Shown here: piece after piece, positions 30,561 through 39,480 of the stretch | Numbering within the stretch: the stretch's first letter is position 1 | Layout of the letters: each line of letters begins with the position of its first letter | NCBI RefSeq assembly: GCF_003867075.1 | Contig: NZ_CP032544.1 | Location: 2,660,001 to 2,724,000 of the forward strand | DNA from: Tenacibaculum mesophilum | Lineage (GTDB): Bacteria; Bacteroidota; Bacteroidia; Flavobacteriales; Flavobacteriaceae | Direction of reading: 5' to 3' | Length of the DNA: 64,000 nt | Translations under genes and position numbers: made by a program | The notes under the pieces: model-generated | Databases searched by the model: none | Told to the model about the DNA's origin: nothing | What the model saw: only the letters and a program-made list of their open reading frames with translations

Positions 30561-30854
30561 ATGTATTTAGAAATTGTAACACCAGAAGCTATCTTATTTT
30601 CATCAGAAGTTGATTCTGTAGCAGTTCCGGGTATAAATGGAGAGTTCCAAATATTAGATAACCACGCACCAGTAGTATCTATTTTAAGTCAAGGTAAAAT
30701 TAAAGTGCACGTCCATACTCAAGAGCACCTAGTTTTTGATGATTTACATGGAAGTATAGAAAGACTACCAGAAGATGATAAGATTTTAATTATGAAAATA
30801 AAATCTGGTACTATTGAAATGAAAGATAATAAAGTAATTATTTTAGCAGACTAA
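30561..30854 (+). CDS. atpC: F1F0 ATP synthase subunit epsilon
   Basis: 97 residues, with only the N-terminal beta-sandwich: LEIVTPEAILFSSEVDSVAVPG, GEFQILDNHAPVVSIL. The C-terminal helical hairpin that inhibits ATPase in E. coli is missing, which is normal for Bacteroidetes. It joins F1 to the c-ring rotor. It lies 43 nt after atpD and before a terminator. Confidence 0.93.
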   Translation: MYLEIVTPEAILFSSEVDSVAVPGINGEFQILDNHAPVVSILSQGKIKVHVHTQEHLVFDDLHGSIERLPEDDKILIMKIKSGTIEMKDNKVIILAD

Positions 30855-30880
30855 AAAATTACTTTTATCATTATACAATT

Positions 30881-30911
30881 AAAAGCAACCAAGTTTTGGT
30901 TGCTTTTTTTT
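30881..30911 (+). terminator. atpDC terminator
   Basis: AAAAGCAACCA (30881-30891), 5-nt loop, TGGTTGCTTTT (30897-30907) and further T residues. Confidence 0.88.
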
Positions 30912-30943
30912 AATTCAAAAAAATATAAGAAGCTTAAATTAAT

Positions 30944-30951
30944 TATCTTTG
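30944..30951 (+). promoter_or_regulatory. -7 box of tatA
   Basis: TATCTTTG, a full TAnnTTTG match, five bases before the ATG at 30957. Transcription would start at or next to the start codon, giving a leaderless or nearly leaderless mRNA. It rules out an upstream start at 30900. Confidence 0.5.
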
Positions 30952-30956
30952 CAGTA

Positions 30957-31238
30957 ATGAATGGAATATTTTTATTTATTGGTGGACCTGAGATTTTTGT
31001 AATCTTATTAATAGTGGTTATGTTATTTGGTGCAGATAAAATTCCTGAAATAGCCAGAGGGTTAGGAAAGGGTATGCGTCAAATTAAAGACGCTACGAAT
31101 GATATAAAAAGAGAGATTAATGACAGTGCCAAAAAACAAGGTATAGATACAGACTTTGTTAAAGATATAAATAGAGAAGTAAACGAAGTAAAAGATAATA
31201 TTGACGATTTTACAGGGCCAATAAAAAGAAGTCGTTAA
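30957..31238 (+). CDS. tatA: twin-arginine translocase subunit TatA/E-like
   Basis: 93 residues from ATG 30957. N-terminal membrane helix [35 protein letters not shown] shows the TatA hinge FG and amphipathic helix (parts cited), then a polar, charged tail. A longer frame from 30900 would add [19 protein letters not shown], but it overlaps the atpC terminator and the promoter box, so I reject it. TatA forms the pore for folded proteins. tatC is not nearby. Confidence 0.88.
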   Translation: MNGIFLFIGGPEIFVILLIVVMLFGADKIPEIARGLGKGMRQIKDATNDIKREINDSAKKQGIDTDFVKDINREVNEVKDNIDDFTGPIKRSR

Positions 31239-31247
31239 AACTGCTTT

Positions 31248-31270
31248 ATAGCCCTTTTAAAGGGTTATTT
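31248..31270 (+). terminator. tatA terminator-like hairpin
   Basis: ATAGCCCTTT and AAAGGGTTAT stem with almost no loop and a following TTTAAAT. Plausible but with a weak U tract. Confidence 0.5.
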
Positions 31271-31385
31271 AAATAGGCATAATGGTTACTTAGTTTAGTT
31301 CCACAGCGTATAATACGTTAAACATTGTTTTTAGTGTTTTATTAACAGCTTAGATTTTCTTATTACTACATCATTTGTGAAAAAT

Positions 31386-31420
31386 GAGAGCTTATTCCTT
31401 TAAGGCTCTCTTTAAGTTTT
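31386..31420 (+). terminator. weak terminator-like stem in the gap
   Basis: GAGAGC (31386-31391) and GCTCTC (31405-31410) with a 13-nt loop and then TTTAAGTTTTTTT. There is no obvious gene just upstream, so it may be a fossil or end a small RNA. Confidence 0.3.
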
Positions 31421-31731
31421 TTTAATTAAGTTTTGGGATGACAAAATATCAAGGTGTGTTTAACCAAATAACATCCAATACAATAAAAAACACAATAACA
31501 TTCAATTTGGAACTATTTAAATACGAGTAAGTATAAAAAGATGTAGTGAAGCTATTAAGACTTCTTGATGTCTATGTTTCTATTTTTTTAAGTAAGTTTT
31601 ATGATTTTTACTAAAAATATCATTTTTAGAGTATTTAAGCTGTAGAAATAACTCTTCAATAAATTTTTTGTAAAACTAAATTGATATATATAGATAAACG
31701 CTTGTAAAAGTTTACATAGTTTATAAGAGAT

Positions 31732-32601
31732 TTATACAATCTTATTAGCTTTATTTGTTCTAATTATAGCTTGCTCATTTTTCCAATCAATCCATTTTTG
31801 TCCTTTAATGCGGCGCATAATATTATCTATAGTACGCATAACAAAAACATTATAAATAGCTTTTCCTAAGTTTTTAGGATTACGAGCAATAGCACGTAAA
31901 CTCATTGAAAAACCAGGTGTTACATAACGCATATAATGCCAATATCCTTCAGGCATATACAAAACGTTCCCGTGCTCAAGCTCTGCAACATGTCCTTTGG
32001 CATTTTTAAGCGCAGGCCATTTTTCAAAATCTGGTTCGTTAAAATCAATATCTTCACGGGTTATTAATGAGTGAGGAATCTTATACAGGAATTTATTTTG
32101 CTTTTGATCAAACAAAATACATTTCTTTTTCCCTTCAAAATGAAAGTGAAAGATATTGGCTAAATCAATATCATAATGCATGAATGTATACGAATCACGC
32201 CCACCAAAAAACAGCATTGGTAAGCCCTTCATTAAACGTAAACCAAAATCAGGAAAGGTAAAATCTTTTTGTAACTGAGGTACTTCCTTTAAAATATTCC
32301 ATAAGAAAATTCTAAACTTAGTAGGTTCGCGTTTTAGTAAATCTACATATTCACTCATTTTCATTGTTGCGTGAGGTTCATTAAAACCATCTTTATAATC
32401 TACAGGCCTGTCATCATATAACGGAACAGTCTTATCTCCTGCTATCTGCTTCATATAATCTAAAGACCATTTATTATAAGCTGGCCAATCTTCAATAAAA
32501 CGCTCAATAACCACAGGTTTTTGAGGCTTGAAGTAATTTTTAATAAAGTCTTCTTTAGTAATGGTTTCTACTCTGTCTATTTGTTGCAACTGTAATCCCA
32601 T
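31732..32601 (-). CDS. cupin-like (JmjC-type) Fe(II)/2-oxoglutarate dioxygenase
   Basis: 289 residues of the Cupin_8 type. Iron ligands can be seen: HYD at 142-144 and His222 in MPEGYWHYM, with the strand FHFHFEGKKKCILFDQ between them. Proteins of this family hydroxylate amino acid side chains of ribosomal or other proteins; the target here is unknown. Single gene; TAACTTTG lies at 32622-32629 on the minus strand just upstream. A family call is secure, an exact function is not. Confidence 0.85.
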   Translation of the reverse strand: MGLQLQQIDRVETITKEDFIKNYFKPQKPVVIERFIEDWPAYNKWSLDYMKQIAGDKTVPLYDDRPVDYKDGFNEPHATMKMSEYVDLLKREPTKFRIFLWNILKEVPQLQKDFTFPDFGLRLMKGLPMLFFGGRDSYTFMHYDIDLANIFHFHFEGKKKCILFDQKQNKFLYKIPHSLITREDIDFNEPDFEKWPALKNAKGHVAELEHGNVLYMPEGYWHYMRYVTPGFSMSLRAIARNPKNLGKAIYNVFVMRTIDNIMRRIKGQKWIDWKNEQAIIRTNKANKIV

Positions 32602-32621
32602 ACATTCAATTTTTAGAGGAG

Positions 32622-32629
32622 CAAAGTTA
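32622..32629 (-). promoter_or_regulatory. -7 box of the cupin-like gene
   Basis: TAACTTTG on the minus strand, 20 nt before the start; no good -33 box. Confidence 0.45.
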
Positions 32630-32697
32630 AGAAAATGTTACGATGTTTTTTGAAGTGAATAATGTTAAAAATTAAATGAAGTTTATAATTAATAATC

Positions 32698-35226
32698 TTA
32701 GAAGTTAATTCTAAAGCTAAGGTTGGGGGTGAATGGTAAAGAATACGTATTTATTTCTTTTACATTATCTGTATTATTTTCATCAACAATATAATAGGTG
32801 TTTATTATATTTTTTCTGTTGCTAATATTAGTGAAACCAACTCTTATAGTTGATTTTAGATTTTTTGTGAAATTAAAGTTATAGCTTCCAGAAGCATTAA
32901 TTCTGAAGAAATTAGAATGCCTTTCTTTATTTGGAGTATCATAATTTACAATAACTCTATTACCGTCTTGAATGGTTTCATTGTCTTTTACAGGTTTTGT
33001 GTATGGAGTTCCCGAACGTAGAATAGCACCTAAAGAGAGCTTAAAATTATTGGTAATGTTATAGTTAATGGCACTACTAAAAGAGTGTGTGATATCTAAA
33101 CTACTAGGAAAAGTATCAGGAGTAAAAGTTTCAAATGTATAATTATTTTCCGTAAAGGTGTAGCTTAACCAACTACTAAGTTTTTTTGTTCTTTTATTAA
33201 TTAAAAATTCAATACCTTTTACCTTATAGTTTCCTATAGAGTTTAGTGTTTGAACATTGTTATAAAAACCTTGATTGGCAACAGTTATACCATCAACAAA
33301 TTTATAAAAACCAGTAAGATCTATTTGTAAGTTATTTTTTGAATACTCTGCTCCAAAAGATACTTGTTTACTTTTAATAATAGGCGTTTTATCATTGTCA
33401 GCCAAAATCCATCTTCTTTTTTCTATACCTAAAAAGTTGTCTTGAAAATCTATCTTCTGTGCAGTTGTTTGATTTTTAAACTCTCCTTCTAATTTTAAAA
33501 ATAGACTATTATAAAGTTGTTGTCTTAAGTTAATCCTTGGTTCTATGATAAGTTTATTAAAATCATGAAAATAATTAGCACGAAAACCTACTCTAGCATA
33601 AGTGTTATTCTTACGATAAACTACCTCAGAAAAAAGAGCAGATTTAAGTAAAACTTCTTTTACAGATTTAGAAAATGTAGGAGCATTAACTGTTGTTTTG
33701 TTAGAAACACCTATTTCATTAAAAACAGCACCGTTTGTAAGTTGAAAAACATCTGAAAAATGATGATTAGTAATAAGCCTAATTTCAGACTCTAAAACCT
33801 TGTTAAATTGAGTTTGAAATTGATCAGTTTCTCTGTTAAAGTCTGATGAATTTATTGTATAATCAGAAATAAAAGTAGAGAGTTCTGTAGAAAATTTGGG
33901 CGACCAATTGGCATTCCAACTAATATTAGCTCCAAGATTCTCTTGTTTTAAATTACTGTTTTCTTCTACTGTTGAACCATTGTTTGTATATTCTTCTGTG
34001 TATTCTAAGTTATTTTTTATACTTATTAAATTAGCTCTTAATGAATGATTTTTATTGATGTCATATAACACTTTAAAAGAGTAATCATAGAAGTAGAAAT
34101 CAGTAGAGGCTTCACTTTCTTTATTGGAAGCTATAGAGTTTTCTTGAAAGCTTCTACTAAAATATTTGTCGTAGGTTGGGGTATCAAAAAAATCGGTATA
34201 AGACCTCCTTGCTGAAGCATGAATTTCGAGTTTTTTAGTTATAGGAGCCTGTAAAAAAGCGTCTGCACTTAGCAAATTAAAACCAGCACCTCCAGAGAAT
34301 GTGTTAGTAATTTTGTTGTTGGTTTGCATGTTTACGGTACTGGAAACACCATCGCTAAACTTTGTACTAGTACCATTTTTGGTCACTGTAGCTTTTTCTG
34401 TTAAATATGGGTTATATGCAGAAATTAAACCAAAAAAATGACTAGTGTGGTACATCTTAATTCCATCCCAAAGCATTAAGTTTTGATCGTTTGTTCCACC
34501 TCGCACATTAATGTTCGATACACTTTCATTCACACTTTCTACACCAGGAAGTACTTTAATCGTTTTTAAAATGTCTGGTTCTATTAACCCTGGAAGAATT
34601 CCGAAATTTTTAGTTTTTAAAACGGTACCTCCATCGATGTTCTTTTGGAGACCAGTAGTTAAAAAGTTAGGAATAATTACTTCTGATAACTCTTCTGACA
34701 AACTTTCTAGATATATTTCTTTACACAAGTTTTGAGAGAATAAATCTTTGGCTGGTAGTATAATAGGTTTGTATCCAATGTAAGAAATAGTAATGTTTGC
34801 ATTTGCAGGAACTGAGTTGATGTTGAATTCACCGTTAGTATTAGATGTAGTTCCATTACTAGTATTATTAACTAAGATGGTAGCTAAAACCAATGGTTCA
34901 AGTGTATTACTGTCTACTATTTTTCCACAAATAGGAATTTTCTTTTTTAAGTACGATACAGTAATAAACCGATTATCTAAAATTTTAAAATTAAAGATAG
35001 TAACAGATTCTAAGTAGTTTATAGTTTCAGATAATGATAAACTATCATCAGGTTTGTCAATGTATACACTTTCTAAATCCTTATCGGAATACGTAAAAGT
35101 TACCTGATGTTTTTTTTCAATTTCAACTAAGACATCTTTCAGTAAATTTTTGGTAATAATGTCCTGTGCTTTGATAGCAAAGGAAAATAGGAAGAGAAAT
35201 AAAAAAGTAGTTTTTTTATTGACCAT
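32698..35226 (-). CDS. TonB-dependent receptor with STN signalling domain
   Basis: 842 residues. After the signal peptide comes a secretin/TonB short N-terminal (STN) domain (about 20-95, VLVEIEKKHQVTFTYSDKDLESV), then a carboxypeptidase-regulatory-like domain (about 98-180), plug (VESVNESVSNINVRGGTNDQNLMLWDG) and barrel ending LSFRINF. An STN domain in a TonB receptor normally touches FecR in the periplasm. Its start overlaps fecR by 11 nt, so the two are translationally coupled. It should both sense and import an unknown ligand. Confidence 0.9.
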   Translation of the reverse strand: MVNKKTTFLFLFLFSFAIKAQDIITKNLLKDVLVEIEKKHQVTFTYSDKDLESVYIDKPDDSLSLSETINYLESVTIFNFKILDNRFITVSYLKKKIPICGKIVDSNTLEPLVLATILVNNTSNGTTSNTNGEFNINSVPANANITISYIGYKPIILPAKDLFSQNLCKEIYLESLSEELSEVIIPNFLTTGLQKNIDGGTVLKTKNFGILPGLIEPDILKTIKVLPGVESVNESVSNINVRGGTNDQNLMLWDGIKMYHTSHFFGLISAYNPYLTEKATVTKNGTSTKFSDGVSSTVNMQTNNKITNTFSGGAGFNLLSADAFLQAPITKKLEIHASARRSYTDFFDTPTYDKYFSRSFQENSIASNKESEASTDFYFYDYSFKVLYDINKNHSLRANLISIKNNLEYTEEYTNNGSTVEENSNLKQENLGANISWNANWSPKFSTELSTFISDYTINSSDFNRETDQFQTQFNKVLESEIRLITNHHFSDVFQLTNGAVFNEIGVSNKTTVNAPTFSKSVKEVLLKSALFSEVVYRKNNTYARVGFRANYFHDFNKLIIEPRINLRQQLYNSLFLKLEGEFKNQTTAQKIDFQDNFLGIEKRRWILADNDKTPIIKSKQVSFGAEYSKNNLQIDLTGFYKFVDGITVANQGFYNNVQTLNSIGNYKVKGIEFLINKRTKKLSSWLSYTFTENNYTFETFTPDTFPSSLDITHSFSSAINYNITNNFKLSLGAILRSGTPYTKPVKDNETIQDGNRVIVNYDTPNKERHSNFFRINASGSYNFNFTKNLKSTIRVGFTNISNRKNIINTYYIVDENNTDNVKEINTYSLPFTPNLSFRINF

Positions 35227-36127
35227 TCTTGTAAATAGTAATGTTTTTTTCTTCTATTTTATATGATAACTGTAAAGGAATTGTAACTGCTTGCAAAGCT
35301 ACATTTATGTCTTTATGGGTAAAACCACCAGTATAAAGTTGTTCTAAATTAACATCCTTAGTTTTTATAACATAACCATATTGGTTTTGTATATCGTCTA
35401 GCACAAATTGTAAAGGAGTACTTTTAAAATTAGACTCATCTTGTAACCAAGATTTATTATTAATATTAAAAGTATTTAAAGTGTCAATTTTACCATTTAC
35501 AACTTTAAATATTTTTCCCTTAGCTAATTTAATTAATGAGTTGTTATAGTCTACACTAACTAAACCTTCGTAGGTTTTTACTTCAAAATAATTCTTTCTT
35601 TCTTTAACGTTAAATTGGGTCCCTAAAACAGTAACTTTTCCAACAGAAGTATTAACGGTAAAAGATTTTCCCTTTTTAACTTTAAAAAAAGCTTCTCCTT
35701 TAAGTTGTATGTCTCTGCTGTTTTTCCAATCCTTTTTGTTGAAAGATACAGTGGAATTTGTATTTAAAATCACTTCAGATTCATCTGGTAAGTTAAAGGT
35801 TTTTGTTTCTGCATATTGCGTACTAAAGTTTACTGAATTATTGAAAAGTAAGAAATAAGAAGAAACTAGTAAAACAATAACTGCGGCAGCATATTTATAA
35901 AAGTTCTTGTAGTTTAATGGAACAACCTTACTTTTTTTAGTAGTAGCTTTTTTCAATTCAAATTCTTTAAAAGCCTTTTCAATATCCACTTTAGGAGTTT
36001 CTATGTGAGAAGAATAATGCGCTATTTTTTCAAGATTTTTAAAGTTTTTATCTTGTTTTAATAGAAACAGTTCTTCATCGGAGATTTCTCCGTTTAACCA
36101 TTTTAATATGTATTGTTCATCTTTCAT
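35216..36127 (-). CDS. FecR family anti-sigma factor
   Basis: 303 residues. Cytoplasmic N-terminus (YILKWLNGEISDEELFLL), one membrane span (about 73-92, YKYAAAVIVLLVSSYFLLF), FecR domain (ETKTFNLPDESEVILNTNSTVSF) and C-terminal DUF4974 (PLQFVLDDIQNQYGYVI) are all seen. It holds the adjacent FecI-type sigma factor and relays the receptor's signal across the inner membrane. It lies between sigma and receptor genes in the standard order. Confidence 0.93.
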   Translation of the reverse strand: MKDEQYILKWLNGEISDEELFLLKQDKNFKNLEKIAHYSSHIETPKVDIEKAFKEFELKKATTKKSKVVPLNYKNFYKYAAAVIVLLVSSYFLLFNNSVNFSTQYAETKTFNLPDESEVILNTNSTVSFNKKDWKNSRDIQLKGEAFFKVKKGKSFTVNTSVGKVTVLGTQFNVKERKNYFEVKTYEGLVSVDYNNSLIKLAKGKIFKVVNGKIDTLNTFNINNKSWLQDESNFKSTPLQFVLDDIQNQYGYVIKTKDVNLEQLYTGGFTHKDINVALQAVTIPLQLSYKIEEKNITIYKNGQ

Positions 36128-36176
36128 TTTGTGCTTAACTAACTTTTAGACAATAAAGAAGTAAATTTCCCTACCC

Positions 36177-36686
36177 TTACAATAATTCTATTTTTGATCT
36201 CAATTTTTTTAATGCTGAAGACATCCTTTTTTCAACAGCTTTTTGCGAGATATTTAGTAACTCAGCAATTTCTCGATATTTTTTACCGTCTATTCTATTC
36301 ATTAAAAAAACCTCTCGTTCAGCCTCTGTTAAATTTTCAATAGCATTTTTTAGTTTGTTTTTAAACTCTTCTTCTTCTAATAAATATTCCGGACTTTGAT
36401 TATTTATATCCAAATACGGAGCGCTTTTAGCATAATTTAAAACAACTTTTTCATGCTTTAATTTGTTTAAAAAAAGGTTGTTTACACTAGTAAATAAGTA
36501 CGATTTTGCCTTTTCATATGATATTTCTGAACATTTTTCCCACATTTTTAAAAAAGCTTCTTGTATTAAATCTAGGGCAGTATCTTTATCGTTAGATTTA
36601 TAAGATGAGAAGTTAGTAACGAATTGAATATTAGATTTGTAAAACGCATTAAAGTCTTCCTCATTACACAGTGATTTTTTAGTCAT
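36177..36686 (-). CDS. ECF sigma factor, FecI-like
   Basis: 169 residues. Region 2: DTALDLIQEAFLKMWEKCSEISYEKAKSYLFTSVNNLFLNKL (in part). Region 4: LTEAEREVFLMNRIDGKKYREIAELLNISQKAVEKRMSSALKKLR, the standard Bacteroidetes FecI form. First gene of sigma-FecR-receptor. TACCTTTG at 36729-36736 may be its housekeeping promoter. A GGTAGGG motif lies within that region and again, inverted, between fecI and fecR. Confidence 0.93.
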   Translation of the reverse strand: MTKKSLCNEEDFNAFYKSNIQFVTNFSSYKSNDKDTALDLIQEAFLKMWEKCSEISYEKAKSYLFTSVNNLFLNKLKHEKVVLNYAKSAPYLDINNQSPEYLLEEEEFKNKLKNAIENLTEAEREVFLMNRIDGKKYREIAELLNISQKAVEKRMSSALKKLRSKIELL

Positions 36687-36728
36687 ATGAATGCTTTTAT
36701 AGAGTTAAAATAGAAAAAAAATCGAAAA

Positions 36729-36736
36729 CAAAGGTA
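36729..36736 (-). promoter_or_regulatory. -7 box of the fecI-like operon
   Basis: Minus-strand TACCTTTG, 43 nt before the sigma start. No TTTG at the usual -33 place. Confidence 0.4.
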
Positions 36737-36814
36737 GGGTAAAACGATTTATAGTTTTCTAAAGGACAGAAAGAGCTCAAAAAACAAATGTTTAAAAAAT
36801 TAAAATTTATTAAG

Positions 36815-37867
36815 ATGAAAACAATAAAATTAATAAGCATACTAGCACTAGTTACTTTAACAATTTTTACTTCATGTCAATCTGAAGAAAACGAACAGGT
36901 AGGAACAAATCCAAATGCAAATGCACCTACTTCTGAAACGGCAAAGAAGTATAAAAGAACAGGTATGAACGATGGATCAGAAGATGATTTTTTAGATGGA
37001 AATTCATGTGCTGAGTTATTGTTTCCAGTGACAGCAACTGTAAATGGTAAAGAAGTAACTATTATAAATGAACTAGACTATAGTTTAGTTCTTGAAATAA
37101 TGGACGAGTTTAATGATGATGATGATACCGTAGTTTTTAATTTTCCAATAACAGTAAAGTTAAATAACTATACAGAAGTAACTATAACTTCGCAAACAGA
37201 ATTGGAAGAATTAAATAGAAAATGTGATGAAGCATCAGATGAAATGGAAGATGCTATCTCTTGTGCAAAAATAGAATTTCCAATATCAATGCTAACTTAT
37301 GATGTTAATTTAGAACAAACAGGTACTGTTGTAATTGAATCGGAAAAACAATTGTACAACTTTGTAGATAGCTTAGATTCAAGCGAATTATTCTCTGTTA
37401 AGTATCCAATAACTATAACTTTAAATAACGGCAGTTCTGTGAAAGTTAATAGTGATTCTGAATTTGAAGACGCTATTGAAGAGTGTACCTCTTATGAAGA
37501 AGAAGAGGAAGCAGCAGAAGTAGCAGCCGACGAGTTAGAAACCATTATCAGTAAAGCTAAATTTAAGGTAGAAAGCTTTATTCAGGCAGGAGTAGAAAAA
37601 GCTGACGAATATGCTGCATATACTATAGAATTTACAAATGAAGGGAAATTAATAGCAAGAAATATAGTAAACACAACTTTAGAAAATATCGAAGGAGAAT
37701 ATGATGTAGAATCAGATACAAGAGTCCTTTTAGAAGTTGAGTTTGAAGCGGGAACTGTTGTAAGCGCTTTAGGTAATGAATGGATTGTAACTACTTATAC
37801 AAGCACTTTACTTACATTACAAAGTACAACAGATACTTCAATAACATTAACATTTAAAAAGATATAA
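36815..37867 (+). CDS. lipoprotein with two repeated domains, divergent from fecI
   Basis: 350 residues from ATG 36815 (an ATG at 36788 would add 9 residues; the later one gives the canonical MKTIKLISILALVTLTIFTSC lipobox). Two repeats start at SCAELLFPVTATVNG (about 60-135) and SCAKIEFPISMLTYD (about 150-235), each ending in an acidic stretch with Cys. A beta-rich C-terminal domain (about 250-350) follows. It is divergent from the surface-signalling operon, so it is a candidate target or ligand carrier. Function unknown. Confidence 0.75.
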   Translation: MKTIKLISILALVTLTIFTSCQSEENEQVGTNPNANAPTSETAKKYKRTGMNDGSEDDFLDGNSCAELLFPVTATVNGKEVTIINELDYSLVLEIMDEFNDDDDTVVFNFPITVKLNNYTEVTITSQTELEELNRKCDEASDEMEDAISCAKIEFPISMLTYDVNLEQTGTVVIESEKQLYNFVDSLDSSELFSVKYPITITLNNGSSVKVNSDSEFEDAIEECTSYEEEEEAAEVAADELETIISKAKFKVESFIQAGVEKADEYAAYTIEFTNEGKLIARNIVNTTLENIEGEYDVESDTRVLLEVEFEAGTVVSALGNEWIVTTYTSTLLTLQSTTDTSITLTFKKI

Positions 37868-37982
37868 AGAAAAAATATTTTAAGCTAGTTGATTTTGGAA
37901 CTTTATGGCTACGCTAGTAGTAGCCTAAAGTTTTAAAAAACCAATGATATTCAAATTACGTAAGTAAGATAAAGAAAGAATA

Positions 37983-38756
37983 ATGAGAAAAAAGTTTTTT
38001 ACAGTTTTACTATTCAGTGTTTTGATTTGGGGATGTTCCAAAGAAAGTGAACCAATAATTAATGATGGTGTTGAGGTTGCAAAAGAGAATAGAAAACCTA
38101 CGGGAGCATCAGCAAATGAGTTATTATCAGACAATGTTTATAAAAAAATGATTGTAGAGTTAGCTTATGTTGAAGGATTTGAACCAACTGAAGAGGCAAA
38201 GAATAACTTTAAAAACTTTATTAAAGAAAGAACTTTCAAACCAAACGGTGTAGAATTATATACGAAATCAATACCTACTATAGGAAAAGAAGTATATACA
38301 ATCAATGATATTGTAACGATTGAAAACGAGCATAGAACTTATTATAACACACAAAATACCATAACGGTTTGGGCATTGTTTATAAATGGTAAATCTTCAA
38401 AAGATTCCGATTCTTCTTTTGTTTTAGGCACTGCATATTATAATACATCGTTTGTAATTTTTGAAGAAACTATTAGAGAACTAAGTAATGGAACATTTGA
38501 GCCAGAAAGAAGCTTATTAGAGTCTAGTGTAATCCATCATGAATTCGGACATATTTTAGGACTTACAAATTTAGGAACCCCTTTACAAACAGACCATGAA
38601 GATGCAGATCATCCAAAACATTGTAACGAAGAAAGTTGTTTAATGTATTGGGCAGCAGAAACTAGTCATGGTATTGGAAACGTATTCTCATCAAATAAAA
38701 TTCCAACATTAGATAGCCAATGTATAGCAGATTTACAAGCTAATGGTGGAAAGTAG
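37983..38756 (+). CDS. lipoprotein zinc metalloprotease (metzincin-like)
   Basis: 257 residues. Lipoprotein signal with Cys18 (LIWGCSKE). The zinc site HEFGH lies at 186-190, followed by ILGLTNLG, a His-rich stretch (TDHEDADHPKHC) that may give the third ligand, and a Met turn in CLMYWA. This is the layout of the Bacteroidetes membrane metalloproteases. Likely active at the cell envelope. It lies 115 nt after the repeat lipoprotein and 24 nt before a beta-barrel gene, so the three may work together. Confidence 0.82.
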   Translation: MRKKFFTVLLFSVLIWGCSKESEPIINDGVEVAKENRKPTGASANELLSDNVYKKMIVELAYVEGFEPTEEAKNNFKNFIKERTFKPNGVELYTKSIPTIGKEVYTINDIVTIENEHRTYYNTQNTITVWALFINGKSSKDSDSSFVLGTAYYNTSFVIFEETIRELSNGTFEPERSLLESSVIHHEFGHILGLTNLGTPLQTDHEDADHPKHCNEESCLMYWAAETSHGIGNVFSSNKIPTLDSQCIADLQANGGK

Positions 38757-38780
38757 ATCGTAAAATTAAATCAATAAAAG

Positions 38781-39368
38781 ATGAAAAAAATTCAGTTAGT
38801 AATAGTATTTATAACAATGATTAGTGCATCTATAGTTGCACAAGATAGTAGTAAAAAGTCCAAAGCTGGTATTAAAGGAGGATATAACTTGTCTGCAGTG
38901 AGTTTTAATGGAGATTCGGAAACAGAGCAGCTACATGGATTTCATTTAGGTTTTTATGGAGAGTCATTTATAGGAAATAGTGTTTCACTTCAATTGGAAC
39001 TATTATACTCACAACAAGGGTATAAAATTATAGATGGAGGAGGTACTTATAAGCAAGAGCTAGATTATATAAATCTTCCTTTAATGGTAAAACTGTATCC
39101 TTCTGAAAACTTTTTTTTAGAGGCAGGACCTCAAATAGGACTTTCAATAGCACATAAAGAAACCTTTGATAGTGGCTTTATTCTGTATGATACCTCAAAA
39201 GAGTTTGATCCTAGGAATTTTGATTGGGGATTAAATTTTGGTGGAGGTTTTAAAACAAATAGTGGAGTAAGTTTAGGAGTAAGGTACCATTTAGGATTGA
39301 ATGATATTTACGATGAAGACAAACCCAAAAATAGAGTCTGGCAATTTTACATAGGGTTTGACTTCTAG
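38781..39368 (+). CDS. outer membrane beta-barrel protein (PorT-like)
   Basis: 195 residues. Signal peptide MKKIQLVIVFITMISASIVAQ, then alternating strands GIKGGYNLSAVSF, HLGFYGESFI, SVSLQLELLYSQQGYKI, LPLMVKLYP, FFLEAGPQIGLSI and a terminal QFYIGFDF. This is the OMP_b-brl_2 type of small barrel common in Bacteroidetes. Third gene of the lipoprotein-metalloprotease group, ending in a strong terminator. Confidence 0.87.
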   Translation: MKKIQLVIVFITMISASIVAQDSSKKSKAGIKGGYNLSAVSFNGDSETEQLHGFHLGFYGESFIGNSVSLQLELLYSQQGYKIIDGGGTYKQELDYINLPLMVKLYPSENFFLEAGPQIGLSIAHKETFDSGFILYDTSKEFDPRNFDWGLNFGGGFKTNSGVSLGVRYHLGLNDIYDEDKPKNRVWQFYIGFDF

Positions 39369-39370
39369 TA

Positions 39371-39400
39371 AAAAAAGCGATGTTTAAGCATCGCTTTTTT
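39371..39400 (+). terminator. terminator of the barrel gene
   Basis: AAAAAAGCGATG, 6-nt loop, CATCGCTTTTTT. Perfect 12-bp stem. Confidence 0.9.
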
Positions 39401-39451
39401 TGATATTAAGTTATCATCTTAACAGTAGTTAAATTAAAGAAGCTTTATTTT

Positions 39452-39459
39452 TAAATTTG
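39452..39459 (+). promoter_or_regulatory. -7 box of the methyltransferase gene
   Basis: TAAATTTG, full TAnnTTTG match, 21 nt before the ATG. Confidence 0.5.
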
Positions 39460-39480
39460 TAAAAATAAAAGTAAGAAGAA

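Larger units (their letters stand above)
31239..31731. other. intergenic stretch without a gene
   Basis: 493 nt of AT-rich DNA between tatA and the minus-strand cupin gene. I see a hairpin after tatA (31248-31270), a weaker stem at 31386-31410, and otherwise no coding frame, tRNA or repeat that I can support. Confidence 0.6.

Noticed and set aside
30900..30956. Upstream extension of tatA starting at 30900
   Set aside because: It overlaps the atpC terminator and the tatA promoter box, and it would put a basic stretch before the normal TatA N-terminus.
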